This document shows positions 9,391-18,286 of a DNA stretch of 37,090 nt, in pieces. The stretch is from the NCBI GenBank assembly GCA_024684535.1, contig JAIKWQ010000083.1, positions 1 through 37,090 of the forward strand, read 5' to 3'. The position numbers and the translations under genes were made by a program. The first letter of the stretch is position 1, and each line of letters opens with the position of its first letter. Origin of the DNA: Eubacterium sp. (GTDB taxonomy: Bacteria; Bacillota; Clostridia; Lachnospirales; Lachnospiraceae). The notes beneath the pieces were generated by a model. That model was not told the origin of the DNA, ran no database searches, and was given only the letters and a program-made list of their open reading frames with translations.

Positions 9391-9425
9391 TAAAAAACAA
9401 GCTGCCCGGCTAACCCGGACAGCTT
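9391..9425 (-). terminator. Rho-independent terminator-like hairpin
   Basis: Minus strand AAGCTGTCCGG-GTTAG-CCGGGCAGCTT (11-bp stem with one T-G wobble) followed by GTTTTTTA. Confidence 0.85.
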
Positions 9426-9480
9426 ATGTTCTCGCTTTATTTAATAAAACTCTATAATCAGCGCATCCTTAACACTCATA

Positions 9481-9981
9481 TCATCTGAAACGATAGATTC
9501 TCTCATATGATCTGAAAAGATCATCGATATCTCCACGACTGAGCCCCTCGATAGTTGCGGTGAATGCTCCTGTCACAAGTCCCATGATAAGTCCGATAAG
9601 ACCAAGCGACGCTCCGACTATACCAAGTATAAAGGCTGCAGTTGTAAGTCCGGTACCAACGCCCTTTTTCTTGTCATTGAGCGCCATGATAAACGCTGCA
9701 ATACCAAGTCCTATGGAAATCAGTGAAGTACATCCGCAACAGCATACGCAGGATACAATACCCATTACAAATGCTGCGATAGTAACTCCTGTGCTCTTCT
9801 GTCCCTGTGGCTGCGGCTGTCCATACTGCGCATTCATCTGAGGCGCAGGCTGAATCGTAGGCTGAGGTGCAGGTGCAGGTTCCGGTGTCGGCGCTGCCTG
9901 AGCTGCCTCTATCGGCTCACCACATCCGCGACAGAACTTAGCTCCGTCTTCGTTCTCTGTTCCACATTTTTTACAAAACAT
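9481..9981 (-). CDS. Zinc-ribbon (CxxC...CxxC) small membrane protein, DUF4190-like TM region
   Basis: 'MFCKKCGTENEDGAKFCRGCGEP', Pro/Gln-rich linker, two hydrophobic segments 'GVTIAAFVMGIVSCVCCCGCTSLISIGLGIAAFIMAL...TTAAFILGIVGASLGLIGLIMGLV'. Confidence 0.8.
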   Translation of the reverse strand: MFCKKCGTENEDGAKFCRGCGEPIEAAQAAPTPEPAPAPQPTIQPAPQMNAQYGQPQPQGQKSTGVTIAAFVMGIVSCVCCCGCTSLISIGLGIAAFIMALNDKKKGVGTGLTTAAFILGIVGASLGLIGLIMGLVTGAFTATIEGLSRGDIDDLFRSYERIYRFR

Positions 9982-10030
9982 ATATAAACCCTCTCTCTTT
10001 TTTTATATGAAAATTTACGGTTACTTTTCT

Positions 10031-10058
10031 ATTTTATCATAAATTCACGATTTGTCAA
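10031..10058 (-). promoter_or_regulatory. Putative sigma-A promoter: TTGACA-N16-TAAAAT
   Basis: Minus strand TTGACA AATCGTGAATTTATGA TAAAAT upstream of the zinc-ribbon gene. Confidence 0.65.
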
Positions 10059-10075
10059 TGCTGTCATTGTTTTTT

Positions 10076-11473
10076 TCAAGCCAGTCCACCCAAATCTCTC
10101 ACGTGCTTAATTCCCACCAGTTTCACACCGTCAAGTTTCAAATTGCCTCCTTTTATCACAGCCTCTTTGTTGCTCTCAGGCAAAACCACCGTTTTATAGC
10201 CTGTTTTCACAGCTTCAGCAACTCTTCTTTCTGCCTGTGAAACCGCTCGAACCTCGCCCACAAGACCTACCTCGCCGAAAAATATGGTATCTGACGCAAA
10301 TGCTTTTCCGGTGTGACTTGAGATCAATGCTGCTACCAACGCAAGATCAAGCGCAGGTTCAGAAACCTTCATCCCTCCGGCGACATTTACATAAGCATCA
10401 CAATCACCGAGCGGGAGGCCTATACGTTTTTCAAGCACGGCCATAAGCAGGTTCACTCGATTATGATCTGTACCAACCGCCGTTCTTCTGGGAACCGGAA
10501 AACTCGTTCTGCACACAAGCGCCTGGACCTCTATCAGAAATCCCCTCGTGCCCTCCATAGCACAAACCACTACGGATCCCGCTTCGTCTTCAAGCCTCCC
10601 CTGCATCATATACGCAGAAGGATCGGGAACCTCAACAAGTCCACAGTTTTGCATCTCGAAAACTCCGACTTCGTTGGTCGAGCCGAAACGATTTTTCACC
10701 CCACGCAGCAGACGGTACATCGCTGTTTTGTCACCCTCGAAATACAAAACCACATCCACCATATGCTCAAGCATTCTCGGTCCTGCCACATTTCCTTCTT
10801 TTGTCACGTGACCTACTATAAAAATGGTTATATTCCTGCTCTTTGCCAGCTGAAGGAGCGTACCTGTAACTTCCTTTACCTGACTTATGGAGCCCGGAGC
10901 AGCATCAACGCTTTCCTCGTAGACCGTCTGTATGGAATCAACTACCAACACTACAGGCTGAACTTCCTCAACCGCCCTGATAATCTCTCCCATCGCAGTC
11001 TCAGAAAAAAGCAGCATTTCATCGCCGAAATCTCCGATTCTGTCCGCGCGCATTTTTATCTGACGCTCCGATTCCTCACCGGATACGTACAATGTCCTGA
11101 TTCCTTTTTTCGAAAGAAGTCTGACTGTCTGCAAAAGAAGTGTAGATTTACCGATTCCCGGATCTCCTCCGACCAGAACAAGCGACCCCGGAACCAAGCC
11201 GCCGCCCAAAACCCTGTCAAACTCATCAAGTCCTACCGGGATTCTCTCATCATCAGATGTTTTTACATCAGATATATTGAGCGGTTTTTTCGCCTGCTGA
11301 ACGCCTGCCGCCTTCAGTCTTGAGTACGTAACCGCCTTTGATTTAAGCTTTGCCGCCTGTCCTGCCGGCGCCTCAACAAGTGTATTCCACGCTTTGCATC
11401 CGGGACACTGCCCCTGCCATTTTGTAACTTCAGTCCCACATTCCCTGCAAAAAAACAGCTGTTTTTCCTTCAT
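10076..11473 (-). CDS. radA: DNA repair protein RadA (Sms)
   Basis: 'FFCRECGTEVTKWQGQCPGCKAWNT' zinc motif, Walker A 'GGDPGIGKST', 'KNRFGSTNEVGVFEM' motif, C-terminal Lon-protease-like domain. Confidence 0.97.
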   Translation of the reverse strand: MKEKQLFFCRECGTEVTKWQGQCPGCKAWNTLVEAPAGQAAKLKSKAVTYSRLKAAGVQQAKKPLNISDVKTSDDERIPVGLDEFDRVLGGGLVPGSLVLVGGDPGIGKSTLLLQTVRLLSKKGIRTLYVSGEESERQIKMRADRIGDFGDEMLLFSETAMGEIIRAVEEVQPVVLVVDSIQTVYEESVDAAPGSISQVKEVTGTLLQLAKSRNITIFIVGHVTKEGNVAGPRMLEHMVDVVLYFEGDKTAMYRLLRGVKNRFGSTNEVGVFEMQNCGLVEVPDPSAYMMQGRLEDEAGSVVVCAMEGTRGFLIEVQALVCRTSFPVPRRTAVGTDHNRVNLLMAVLEKRIGLPLGDCDAYVNVAGGMKVSEPALDLALVAALISSHTGKAFASDTIFFGEVGLVGEVRAVSQAERRVAEAVKTGYKTVVLPESNKEAVIKGGNLKLDGVKLVGIKHVRDLGGLA

Positions 11474-14169
11474 CGGCCATCACCTATAATATCTTTCTCT
11501 ACAAATACAAGGCTGAAAGAATTCAAACCGCAGTTAATAGCAACAGCAGTTGATGCTTCCTGAAAAATAACCCGATCGAATCCACCCCTGTCATCAATTC
11601 TATCCTGTATCCACTGCATATCTTCCGGATTCAATCCGACGTGATTAACTATCAAAAGTTTCCTGTCAATCGACGACAAATCTCTGAGCGCGGACTTGAT
11701 ATATTTTTTCCATGCTCTTCTCTTGCTTCCGATATAAAGCTTGTGAATCCTCATTTTATTTTTTCTTAATTCCACAACAGGCCTGAGGCTTAAGGATTTG
11801 ACGACATTATATGTACTCTTTCTGATTTGGCCCGCTACAGCCAGCTGCTCAAGCGAACCGACCAAATACTGAGATTTAATCTTCTTTTTCAGATTATCAA
11901 GTTCCTGAATGATTTTTTCAGGCCCGTCACCGGCACTCGCCATCTCACATGCTTTGATAACCAAAAGTCCTGCTGCACCGCCAAAGTGTTCACTGTCATA
12001 TACAGTTACGTTCTCAAACGTCTTTGACGCCTCTACCGCTGCAGGATAACTGGACTTTTTGACTCCGGATGCCAGCGAAATATGAATGATATTTCTCGTA
12101 TCACGAAGATTATCCGCGAAAAATGACTCAAACCTCTCCGGCTCTATAGGTCTTACCGTTGTGGGTTTATTCAATTCAAACATGTAATCAAGAATTCCAT
12201 ATGAGTTTATATCTATCATATCGCGGAAAAGACCGTCTTTTGTGTCGATTCTTACAGGAATGATAGGAATATTGTATTTTCTTTCAAATTCTTTCGGGAT
12301 CGATGATACACTATCTGTTGTAATAGTAACCACTGATCGCATCCTGTGCTCATCTCTCCATAGTTTACTCTTATCTTTTATATCCTCTTTCTCATCTGCA
12401 ATAGTGACAATATTTCTCGGGAGCTGCTTCAACAGTTCTTCCTCAAGCGCTCTTCCGCTAACAGGCTTAACCACATATCCGTCAAAGCCCTCTCTCGCAT
12501 ACAGAGCCGCATTGTCACCTCCGGCATTTGCAGTCAGAACAACCACTTTTGAATCTTTGCACATTCCACCTGTCTGAGTCCTGATTCTGTGGAAGCACTC
12601 GATTCCGTCCATTCCCGGCATCTTGTGGTCCATAAATATCACATGAAACTCATTTTCAAGCGTTTTTTCAAGCGCTTCTTCTCCGTTCGATACCGTAGTC
12701 ACCTGGACTCTGGTTTCCCTGAGAAGTTTTGCTACAACCATAAGGTTTGCCGGTGTATCATCTACCACCAACACCTTCGCTTCAGGCGCTGTGAAGCTTG
12801 ACCTGTAACGGGTCTGTGAAACGCTGACATGTTTTTCATCAAGATCTATCTCTCCAACCTTCTCTTCACCTGATTTTTTCTGAGGTATCTCGATAATGAA
12901 AGTTGAACCCTTCGTGTAAACACTGTTTACAGTTATTTTTCCTCCCATCATATCCACAAACTGCTTAACTATGGACAGTCCGAGACCGGTACCCTCTATC
13001 ATATTATTCTTATCTTCGTCTATTCGCTTAAACGCATCAAAAAGCACCGGGATACTCTCTTTATGTATTCCTATTCCGGTATCCGTTACGGTAAATATAG
13101 TATTTACCGTATCTGCATCCAGCTCCTCACAATGAACGGTAAGTGTGACAGACCCCTGTTTGGTATACTTAACAGCGTTGTTCAGGACGTTGATAAGAAT
13201 CTGCTCCATTCTCATCTGATCTCCTATCATTTCTCTGGGAAGCTCAGGTGATATATCCACTATAAACTTCAGATTCTTTTCTTTTGCACGAACAAGAATC
13301 ATCCTTGCAACATCCGCAACCATATCCTTTGTAAAATAAGGACTGTTCACAAGCTCCATCTGCCCGGACTGGAATTTGGACATATCCAGAATATCATTGA
13401 TCAGATGCAAAAGCATCTTGCCCGCAGCCTGTATGTTTTCAGCATCTTCATTGATTTCATCCGAAGCATTTTCACGAAGAATCATCTCATTCAGACCGAT
13501 TATAGTATTAATCGGTGTTCTGATTTCATGGCTCATGCTTGAGAAAAATCTGTTTTGCGCCTTGTTCAGTTCATCGATTTCATTTTTCTGATTTTTGGCC
13601 GTTTCATTCTCTTTGCGGTACAAAACAGTCTGAAGAGTGATCATCAGAATCAATATGAAGCAAACCAGGAAAAATGAAGCGAGCGAATCCTGAAATGCTG
13701 TCTCCTCCGTATGCGGAAGCGTAAGCGCAGGATAGTTTGCGTAGAGATAGTATATTACACCAACCACAACAGCCTCGCAAGAAAGGAAAATAATTCTTGG
13801 CTTTCCTCTCAAACACAAACTGATATACATGGCATCAAATACATTCCAGATAGCAGCGCCTCCATGTATCGCGCCGCTGGTGAAAAAATTGACCGGCAAA
13901 AATATAAAAACAAGAATAAATGCGACAACATACGAAACGGCAATGATATGATTCGTCTTGAACCCTATGATTGTGAGGGCGAGAAAAACAACAAAGGAAA
14001 TGCCGCAAACCACAACCGACTCGAGATTTTCTCCGATAATCGGTCCACAGATTCCGGCCAGAAAAATGCCGAAAAGAGCGATTACCGCAAGGAACATAAA
14101 CAATCTTTCCCTGATATCGATATCGCTGTTTCCCAGATATCTTCTGATTTTTCTGTATGTTTCCTTCAT
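11470..14169 (-). CDS. Membrane hybrid histidine kinase (HisKA-HATPase-REC) with C-terminal DegV/FakB-like domain
   Basis: N-terminal TM helices; 'SSMSHEIRTPINTIIGL' (H214); 'NVLNNAVKYT'; 'DTGIGI'; 'GTGLGLSIVKQF'; REC 'VLVVDDTPANLMVVAKLL...IFMDHKMPGMDG' (D514); residues ~612-893 DegV-like 'VVTITTDSVSSIPKEFERKYNIPIIPVRI...ISLASGVKKSSYPAAVEA...VTVYDSEHFGGAAGLLVIKACEMASAG...SLEQLAVAGQIRKSTYNVVKSLSLRPVVELRKNKM'. Stop overlaps radA start (ATGA). Confidence 0.92.
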   Translation of the reverse strand: MKETYRKIRRYLGNSDIDIRERLFMFLAVIALFGIFLAGICGPIIGENLESVVVCGISFVVFLALTIIGFKTNHIIAVSYVVAFILVFIFLPVNFFTSGAIHGGAAIWNVFDAMYISLCLRGKPRIIFLSCEAVVVGVIYYLYANYPALTLPHTEETAFQDSLASFFLVCFILILMITLQTVLYRKENETAKNQKNEIDELNKAQNRFFSSMSHEIRTPINTIIGLNEMILRENASDEINEDAENIQAAGKMLLHLINDILDMSKFQSGQMELVNSPYFTKDMVADVARMILVRAKEKNLKFIVDISPELPREMIGDQMRMEQILINVLNNAVKYTKQGSVTLTVHCEELDADTVNTIFTVTDTGIGIHKESIPVLFDAFKRIDEDKNNMIEGTGLGLSIVKQFVDMMGGKITVNSVYTKGSTFIIEIPQKKSGEEKVGEIDLDEKHVSVSQTRYRSSFTAPEAKVLVVDDTPANLMVVAKLLRETRVQVTTVSNGEEALEKTLENEFHVIFMDHKMPGMDGIECFHRIRTQTGGMCKDSKVVVLTANAGGDNAALYAREGFDGYVVKPVSGRALEEELLKQLPRNIVTIADEKEDIKDKSKLWRDEHRMRSVVTITTDSVSSIPKEFERKYNIPIIPVRIDTKDGLFRDMIDINSYGILDYMFELNKPTTVRPIEPERFESFFADNLRDTRNIIHISLASGVKKSSYPAAVEASKTFENVTVYDSEHFGGAAGLLVIKACEMASAGDGPEKIIQELDNLKKKIKSQYLVGSLEQLAVAGQIRKSTYNVVKSLSLRPVVELRKNKMRIHKLYIGSKRRAWKKYIKSALRDLSSIDRKLLIVNHVGLNPEDMQWIQDRIDDRGGFDRVIFQEASTAVAINCGLNSFSLVFVEKDIIGDGR

Positions 14170-14184
14170 ATGTGCTCCTCTCTG

Positions 14185-16734
14185 TTACTTAAGCACGCTT
14201 CTTATCGCTCCGGTAACAAAAGCAAACTTCTCCATGACAGAATCATGTTTTCTCTTTATCTCGTCAATCCTACCTTCTTTTGCATCACCCTCAAGTTCGA
14301 GCGCAAGATCAGAAAGCTCATTTGCGCCTATCATTCTTGATGTGCCTTTAAGCGCATGGATTTTTATTTCATACGCTGCTAAATCTTCGTCTTTCAGCGC
14401 ATTTTCAAGAATTTCCGTCGACTTGGACGCATCCTCCATATAATCACCCAGAATCGCTTTGTAGAGTTCCTCGTCACCCTGACAATACTCAAGTCCCTGA
14501 TCAATATCGATTCCGTAGCGCAAAAGCCTGGTAAATGAATTAGCCTGTTTTATTGAGTTGGTGTTTTCAGTCTCCTCCGGATCATTTTTCCTGATATCGG
14601 CAAGTATGCTGTCGACAGACTTCCCGGAATTCACATCTGTTTTTTCATATTTTTTCCATTCAATATTCTTGTCTTCTTTCGGTAACTCATAAGCTATCAT
14701 TGTCGGTGACAGAAGGTCTCTCAACACTCTCTCGAGCACAAACGCCTCTATCGGCTTTCCGATAAACGCATCAAATCCCTCTTTCATAAACATCTCACGC
14801 GCCGTACTGATAGTGTTCGCAGTAAGCGCAACTATCGGGGTATCGCCGTTTCTGCCCGAGAGATCCTCACGGATTTTTTTCATAGCTTCGACACCGTCCA
14901 TAACAGGCATCATGTGGTCCATAAATACTATGTCATATCTCTCTCTGCGACACATATCTATGGCTGTATGACCGGAATCAGCGGTCTGTGTCTCGATCCC
15001 GTATCTGGAGAGAATTCCTTTCGCCACAACAAGGTTAAGCGGCTCATCATCAACAACCAGCACCTTGACACCCCAGCAGTACATACGCCTTCCGGCCGCC
15101 ATCTGGTCTCCGCTTGAATTTATTGCCGATATGATCGGGAAGCAGTAGAGTGGTTTCTCGAAGAACCTGACGTGCGAATTCGGTGGAAGCTTGTATCCCC
15201 TGTCCGCGGTTATGTATACAGGAATCTTTTTCGCAACTTCTTCCATGTACTCTATATCTGTTTCATACTCTTTCATTCCTATGAAGATATGAGATATATA
15301 TGTAGTATCTATAACCTTTTTCAAGTTCTCCATACTGTCGACACCATGAAGCGCAACACCCATTCCCTTCACGACATTGGTAATCATAGAATTGTAGAAT
15401 TCGCGCACTTCCGGAACAGGATACTTTCCAAAGTAGAAAAATGCCCCGAGACTGACTTTCTCACGATTCTTGACTGACATACAGCTTGAGGCATCAACAA
15501 CTTTTTGCGGTAAACAAACGTGAACATTTGTACCTTTGCCGGGTTCTGATTCCATAGTTAAAAATCCGTTCAACGCAAGCACGAAACCTTTCACGATAAA
15601 CAGACCGAGTCCGAGTCCCCCATGCTCTCTGTTTCTGCCGGAATTGGTCTGATAGAAACCGTAGAATATATCTCGCTTTTCCTTATCATTGAGTCCCATT
15701 CCGGTATCATTTACATCTATGCACAAGTTCACTCCGTACTTGGTTTCCTGAGACGTAATCCGCACATACACGCCACCTTCATCAGTGTACTTGAGACCGT
15801 TGATTATCAGATGGCGGATAATCCTTTTCAATTTGTAAACATCTGAATTCATAACAGCCGGAATCGACGGATCCACATCCAGAACAAGCTCAAGTCTCGG
15901 TGTGATAAATGGCCTGAGCTCAGCCACCACATCGCTTAAGAGCGAAGAAATCATATAGTTTTCGGGAGTCAGAGCCATGACATCTCTGTCAAGTTCGGTG
16001 AAGTTTAGGATATCGCTCATCTGATCTGCAACTCTTCGTCCCGCATCCTGGACAGCCAGCAGATCCTGGCGGTTTTTCTCATTTGTTTCCCTATCAAGAC
16101 AAACCTCCGTCAATCCGATAACAGCATTAACCGGGGTGCGTATCTCGTGAGAGGCATTTGCCAGAAAGTCATCAAGGCGTCTGGTCACACCGTAAAGATC
16201 TTCAATCTCAGAAGATGTTTCTTTGACTATTCTATCCCATTTTCTGATGATAGCGCAAGAGGTTCCACCTATAACAATAATCATTACCGAATGCAGAATG
16301 ACGCGAGCTACGGTTTCACTATTTATCGCACCATTTTCGATAATATACATAGTTATGGAATACCCTGCGGTAACAAAATATGTGGTCATAGCGACGTAAA
16401 TAACGCCTCTCATCGCCGTCACTGCCGAAACCGCTATGATAACTGCCATAATTACAGCCAGATCAACATAACTTGACTTGTGAATTCCGTAGAAGAAAAA
16501 TTCCAACATAGTAACTGCCGTACATATCCAGATTCTTCCCTTCGGTGGGATTTTCCCCTGAATATGCAAGCCCCATGAAACAGCGACTCCCAACACAATA
16601 GGCACCAAAACCCAGAGCTCCCACGACTGCGTGAACGCAGCAACAATCGTGATAGCTGAGAAAATTGTGTATCCGATAAGAATTATCAGATGTGCGTGTT
16701 GAAAGAATCTGTTTTCTTTTTTGGTATTTTTCAT
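14185..16734 (-). CDS. Membrane hybrid histidine kinase: HisKA-HATPase-degenerate REC-REC-Hpt
   Basis: 'LANASHEIRTPVNAVIGL' (H196), 'HLIINGLKYTDEGG', 'NDTGMGL', 'GGLGLGLFIVKGF', REC 'VLVVDDEPLNLVVAKGIL...IVFMDHMMPVMDG...GKPI', Hpt 'KIHALKGTSRMIGANEL'. Confidence 0.93.
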   Translation of the reverse strand: MKNTKKENRFFQHAHLIILIGYTIFSAITIVAAFTQSWELWVLVPIVLGVAVSWGLHIQGKIPPKGRIWICTAVTMLEFFFYGIHKSSYVDLAVIMAVIIAVSAVTAMRGVIYVAMTTYFVTAGYSITMYIIENGAINSETVARVILHSVMIIVIGGTSCAIIRKWDRIVKETSSEIEDLYGVTRRLDDFLANASHEIRTPVNAVIGLTEVCLDRETNEKNRQDLLAVQDAGRRVADQMSDILNFTELDRDVMALTPENYMISSLLSDVVAELRPFITPRLELVLDVDPSIPAVMNSDVYKLKRIIRHLIINGLKYTDEGGVYVRITSQETKYGVNLCIDVNDTGMGLNDKEKRDIFYGFYQTNSGRNREHGGLGLGLFIVKGFVLALNGFLTMESEPGKGTNVHVCLPQKVVDASSCMSVKNREKVSLGAFFYFGKYPVPEVREFYNSMITNVVKGMGVALHGVDSMENLKKVIDTTYISHIFIGMKEYETDIEYMEEVAKKIPVYITADRGYKLPPNSHVRFFEKPLYCFPIISAINSSGDQMAAGRRMYCWGVKVLVVDDEPLNLVVAKGILSRYGIETQTADSGHTAIDMCRRERYDIVFMDHMMPVMDGVEAMKKIREDLSGRNGDTPIVALTANTISTAREMFMKEGFDAFIGKPIEAFVLERVLRDLLSPTMIAYELPKEDKNIEWKKYEKTDVNSGKSVDSILADIRKNDPEETENTNSIKQANSFTRLLRYGIDIDQGLEYCQGDEELYKAILGDYMEDASKSTEILENALKDEDLAAYEIKIHALKGTSRMIGANELSDLALELEGDAKEGRIDEIKRKHDSVMEKFAFVTGAIRSVLK

Positions 16735-16752
16735 ATGTCTCCTCTGAAAAAA

Positions 16753-18219
16753 TCACTGACCGTTTTTTTGTCTGAATTCTTCTTTCATTTTTTTCTTGTT
16801 TTCATACATCTTTGCATCTGCTCTCTTGAATACATCCTCAACTGTAGCATCATTATTTTTGTCATATAGAGCAAATCCCAACGCCGCAGACACCTTTTCC
16901 CATGGTTCATAAACCTGACTTTCCTGTCTGTGCTCAATTGATTCGGCAAACTTGCGAGATATAAGATTTATATTTCTGTAATCAGTGTTCTCAAGAATCA
17001 CCGCAAACTCATCTCCGCCCACCCTGTAAACAGGCGAATGCTTGAAATGGTTGCATATGATAGAAGCAATAGTGTTAATAGAAACATCACCCTTGTCGTG
17101 ACCATAGGTATCATTGATACGCTTCAGATCATTTAAATCTATAATAACAATTCCAAATTGCGCAAGATTTTTGGTGATACTATCCGAAAGCCTGATAGTA
17201 TCCCGCTCATACGCACGTTTGTTGCGCAATCCTGTCTGCGGATCTTTCGTAGCCATCTGAGTCATTTCCTGAGCTTCTTCTCTGGATTGCATCAACTGTT
17301 CTCTGGTCTTCACAAGGTTTGTTATGTATCTGTTCAAATCCTTCTCCATCTGTTTCATGGAGTCTGATAGTTCTCTGATCTCATCTCTTGATGACACAAC
17401 AACATCCGAGAACCTGGTGTTCTCAGCTTTATTTTCAGCATTGCAATACTCTTCAGCAGCGCTTGAAAGTCTTTTGATAGGTTTAACGATAAATCTGTTT
17501 ACAAGAAGGAATCCGATGATGCATATGACAACAGTCAGTGCCAGGAATGAGATAAGCGTCAGGTAAAAATAACTCTTCTGCTCACCTCTGACATCATTCA
17601 TCGATATGTCTAAACACGCATAACATATAACTTCGTCATTTTCTCCATACACAGGAACACCGGCCGTCAAAAGCCAGCCATACTCTTCTGTGTCCGTAAT
17701 ATACGGAGGATAGCCTCTTGCAGGATTTGTGAGAGACTCCTTGTTGACATCATATACCGGATCAAAACATCCCGGCGGACACGCATCTTCCACTGCAGCA
17801 TCCACCAGATAAATGGCATTTTTAGTCGGTACATCTATATAAACCAAATACATACAATCAACGTCTGTTTCATTCTGAACAGGCGTCAGGGTATCCAAGA
17901 TCTGCGTAAACTCAGGCATTTTTTTGACTTCGTCAAATCTTTCTATATACTCGTCAAATTCGGGACTACCCCACTCCTCGCTTCCTACCTTTTCATCTGT
18001 AGTACTGTATATGAGTTTGATCTTATCACGTACAGCTTTCGCAGCTACAGGATCCACCATATGTGATATGGCAGTTGCCAACTGTCTGGCATTATCCTTG
18101 TAGTTATTATCTATGGTATCATTAATTATACGGCTGCTCACAAAAAGACCCATGCTGCTCATAAGCAGCGCGAAAACAACGATCATTATGATTGCTTTTG
18201 TGCGTAGCGAAAATCTCAT
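16753..18219 (-). CDS. Membrane diguanylate cyclase: extracytoplasmic Cache-like sensor, HAMP, GGDEF
   Basis: Two TM helices flanking an extracytoplasmic region; HAMP-like 'NRFIVKPIKRLSSAAEEY'; 'DPQTGLRNKRAYERD'; 'YRVGGDEFAVILENTD'. RBS ggagg-N7-ATG. Confidence 0.92.
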   Translation of the reverse strand: MRFSLRTKAIIMIVVFALLMSSMGLFVSSRIINDTIDNNYKDNARQLATAISHMVDPVAAKAVRDKIKLIYSTTDEKVGSEEWGSPEFDEYIERFDEVKKMPEFTQILDTLTPVQNETDVDCMYLVYIDVPTKNAIYLVDAAVEDACPPGCFDPVYDVNKESLTNPARGYPPYITDTEEYGWLLTAGVPVYGENDEVICYACLDISMNDVRGEQKSYFYLTLISFLALTVVICIIGFLLVNRFIVKPIKRLSSAAEEYCNAENKAENTRFSDVVVSSRDEIRELSDSMKQMEKDLNRYITNLVKTREQLMQSREEAQEMTQMATKDPQTGLRNKRAYERDTIRLSDSITKNLAQFGIVIIDLNDLKRINDTYGHDKGDVSINTIASIICNHFKHSPVYRVGGDEFAVILENTDYRNINLISRKFAESIEHRQESQVYEPWEKVSAALGFALYDKNNDATVEDVFKRADAKMYENKKKMKEEFRQKNGQ

Positions 18220-18254
18220 ATAACTACCTCCGAAAGGTATTTGACGTACATTTT

Positions 18255-18283
18255 ATTATATCATTTTTTACTGAAGAATACAA
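18255..18283 (-). promoter_or_regulatory. Putative sigma-A promoter for the GGDEF-HK-HK/DegV-radA operon: TTGTAT-N17-TATAAT
   Basis: Minus strand TTGTAT TCTTCAGTAAAAAATGA TATAAT, with RBS/ATG about 35 nt downstream of the -10. Confidence 0.6.
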
Positions 18284-18286
18284 CAA

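Noticed and set aside
10053-10070. CAATG-ACAG-CATTG stem after radA as a terminator
   Set aside because: Only 5 bp of stem and no following T-tract; overlaps the -35 of the next promoter, so probably incidental.
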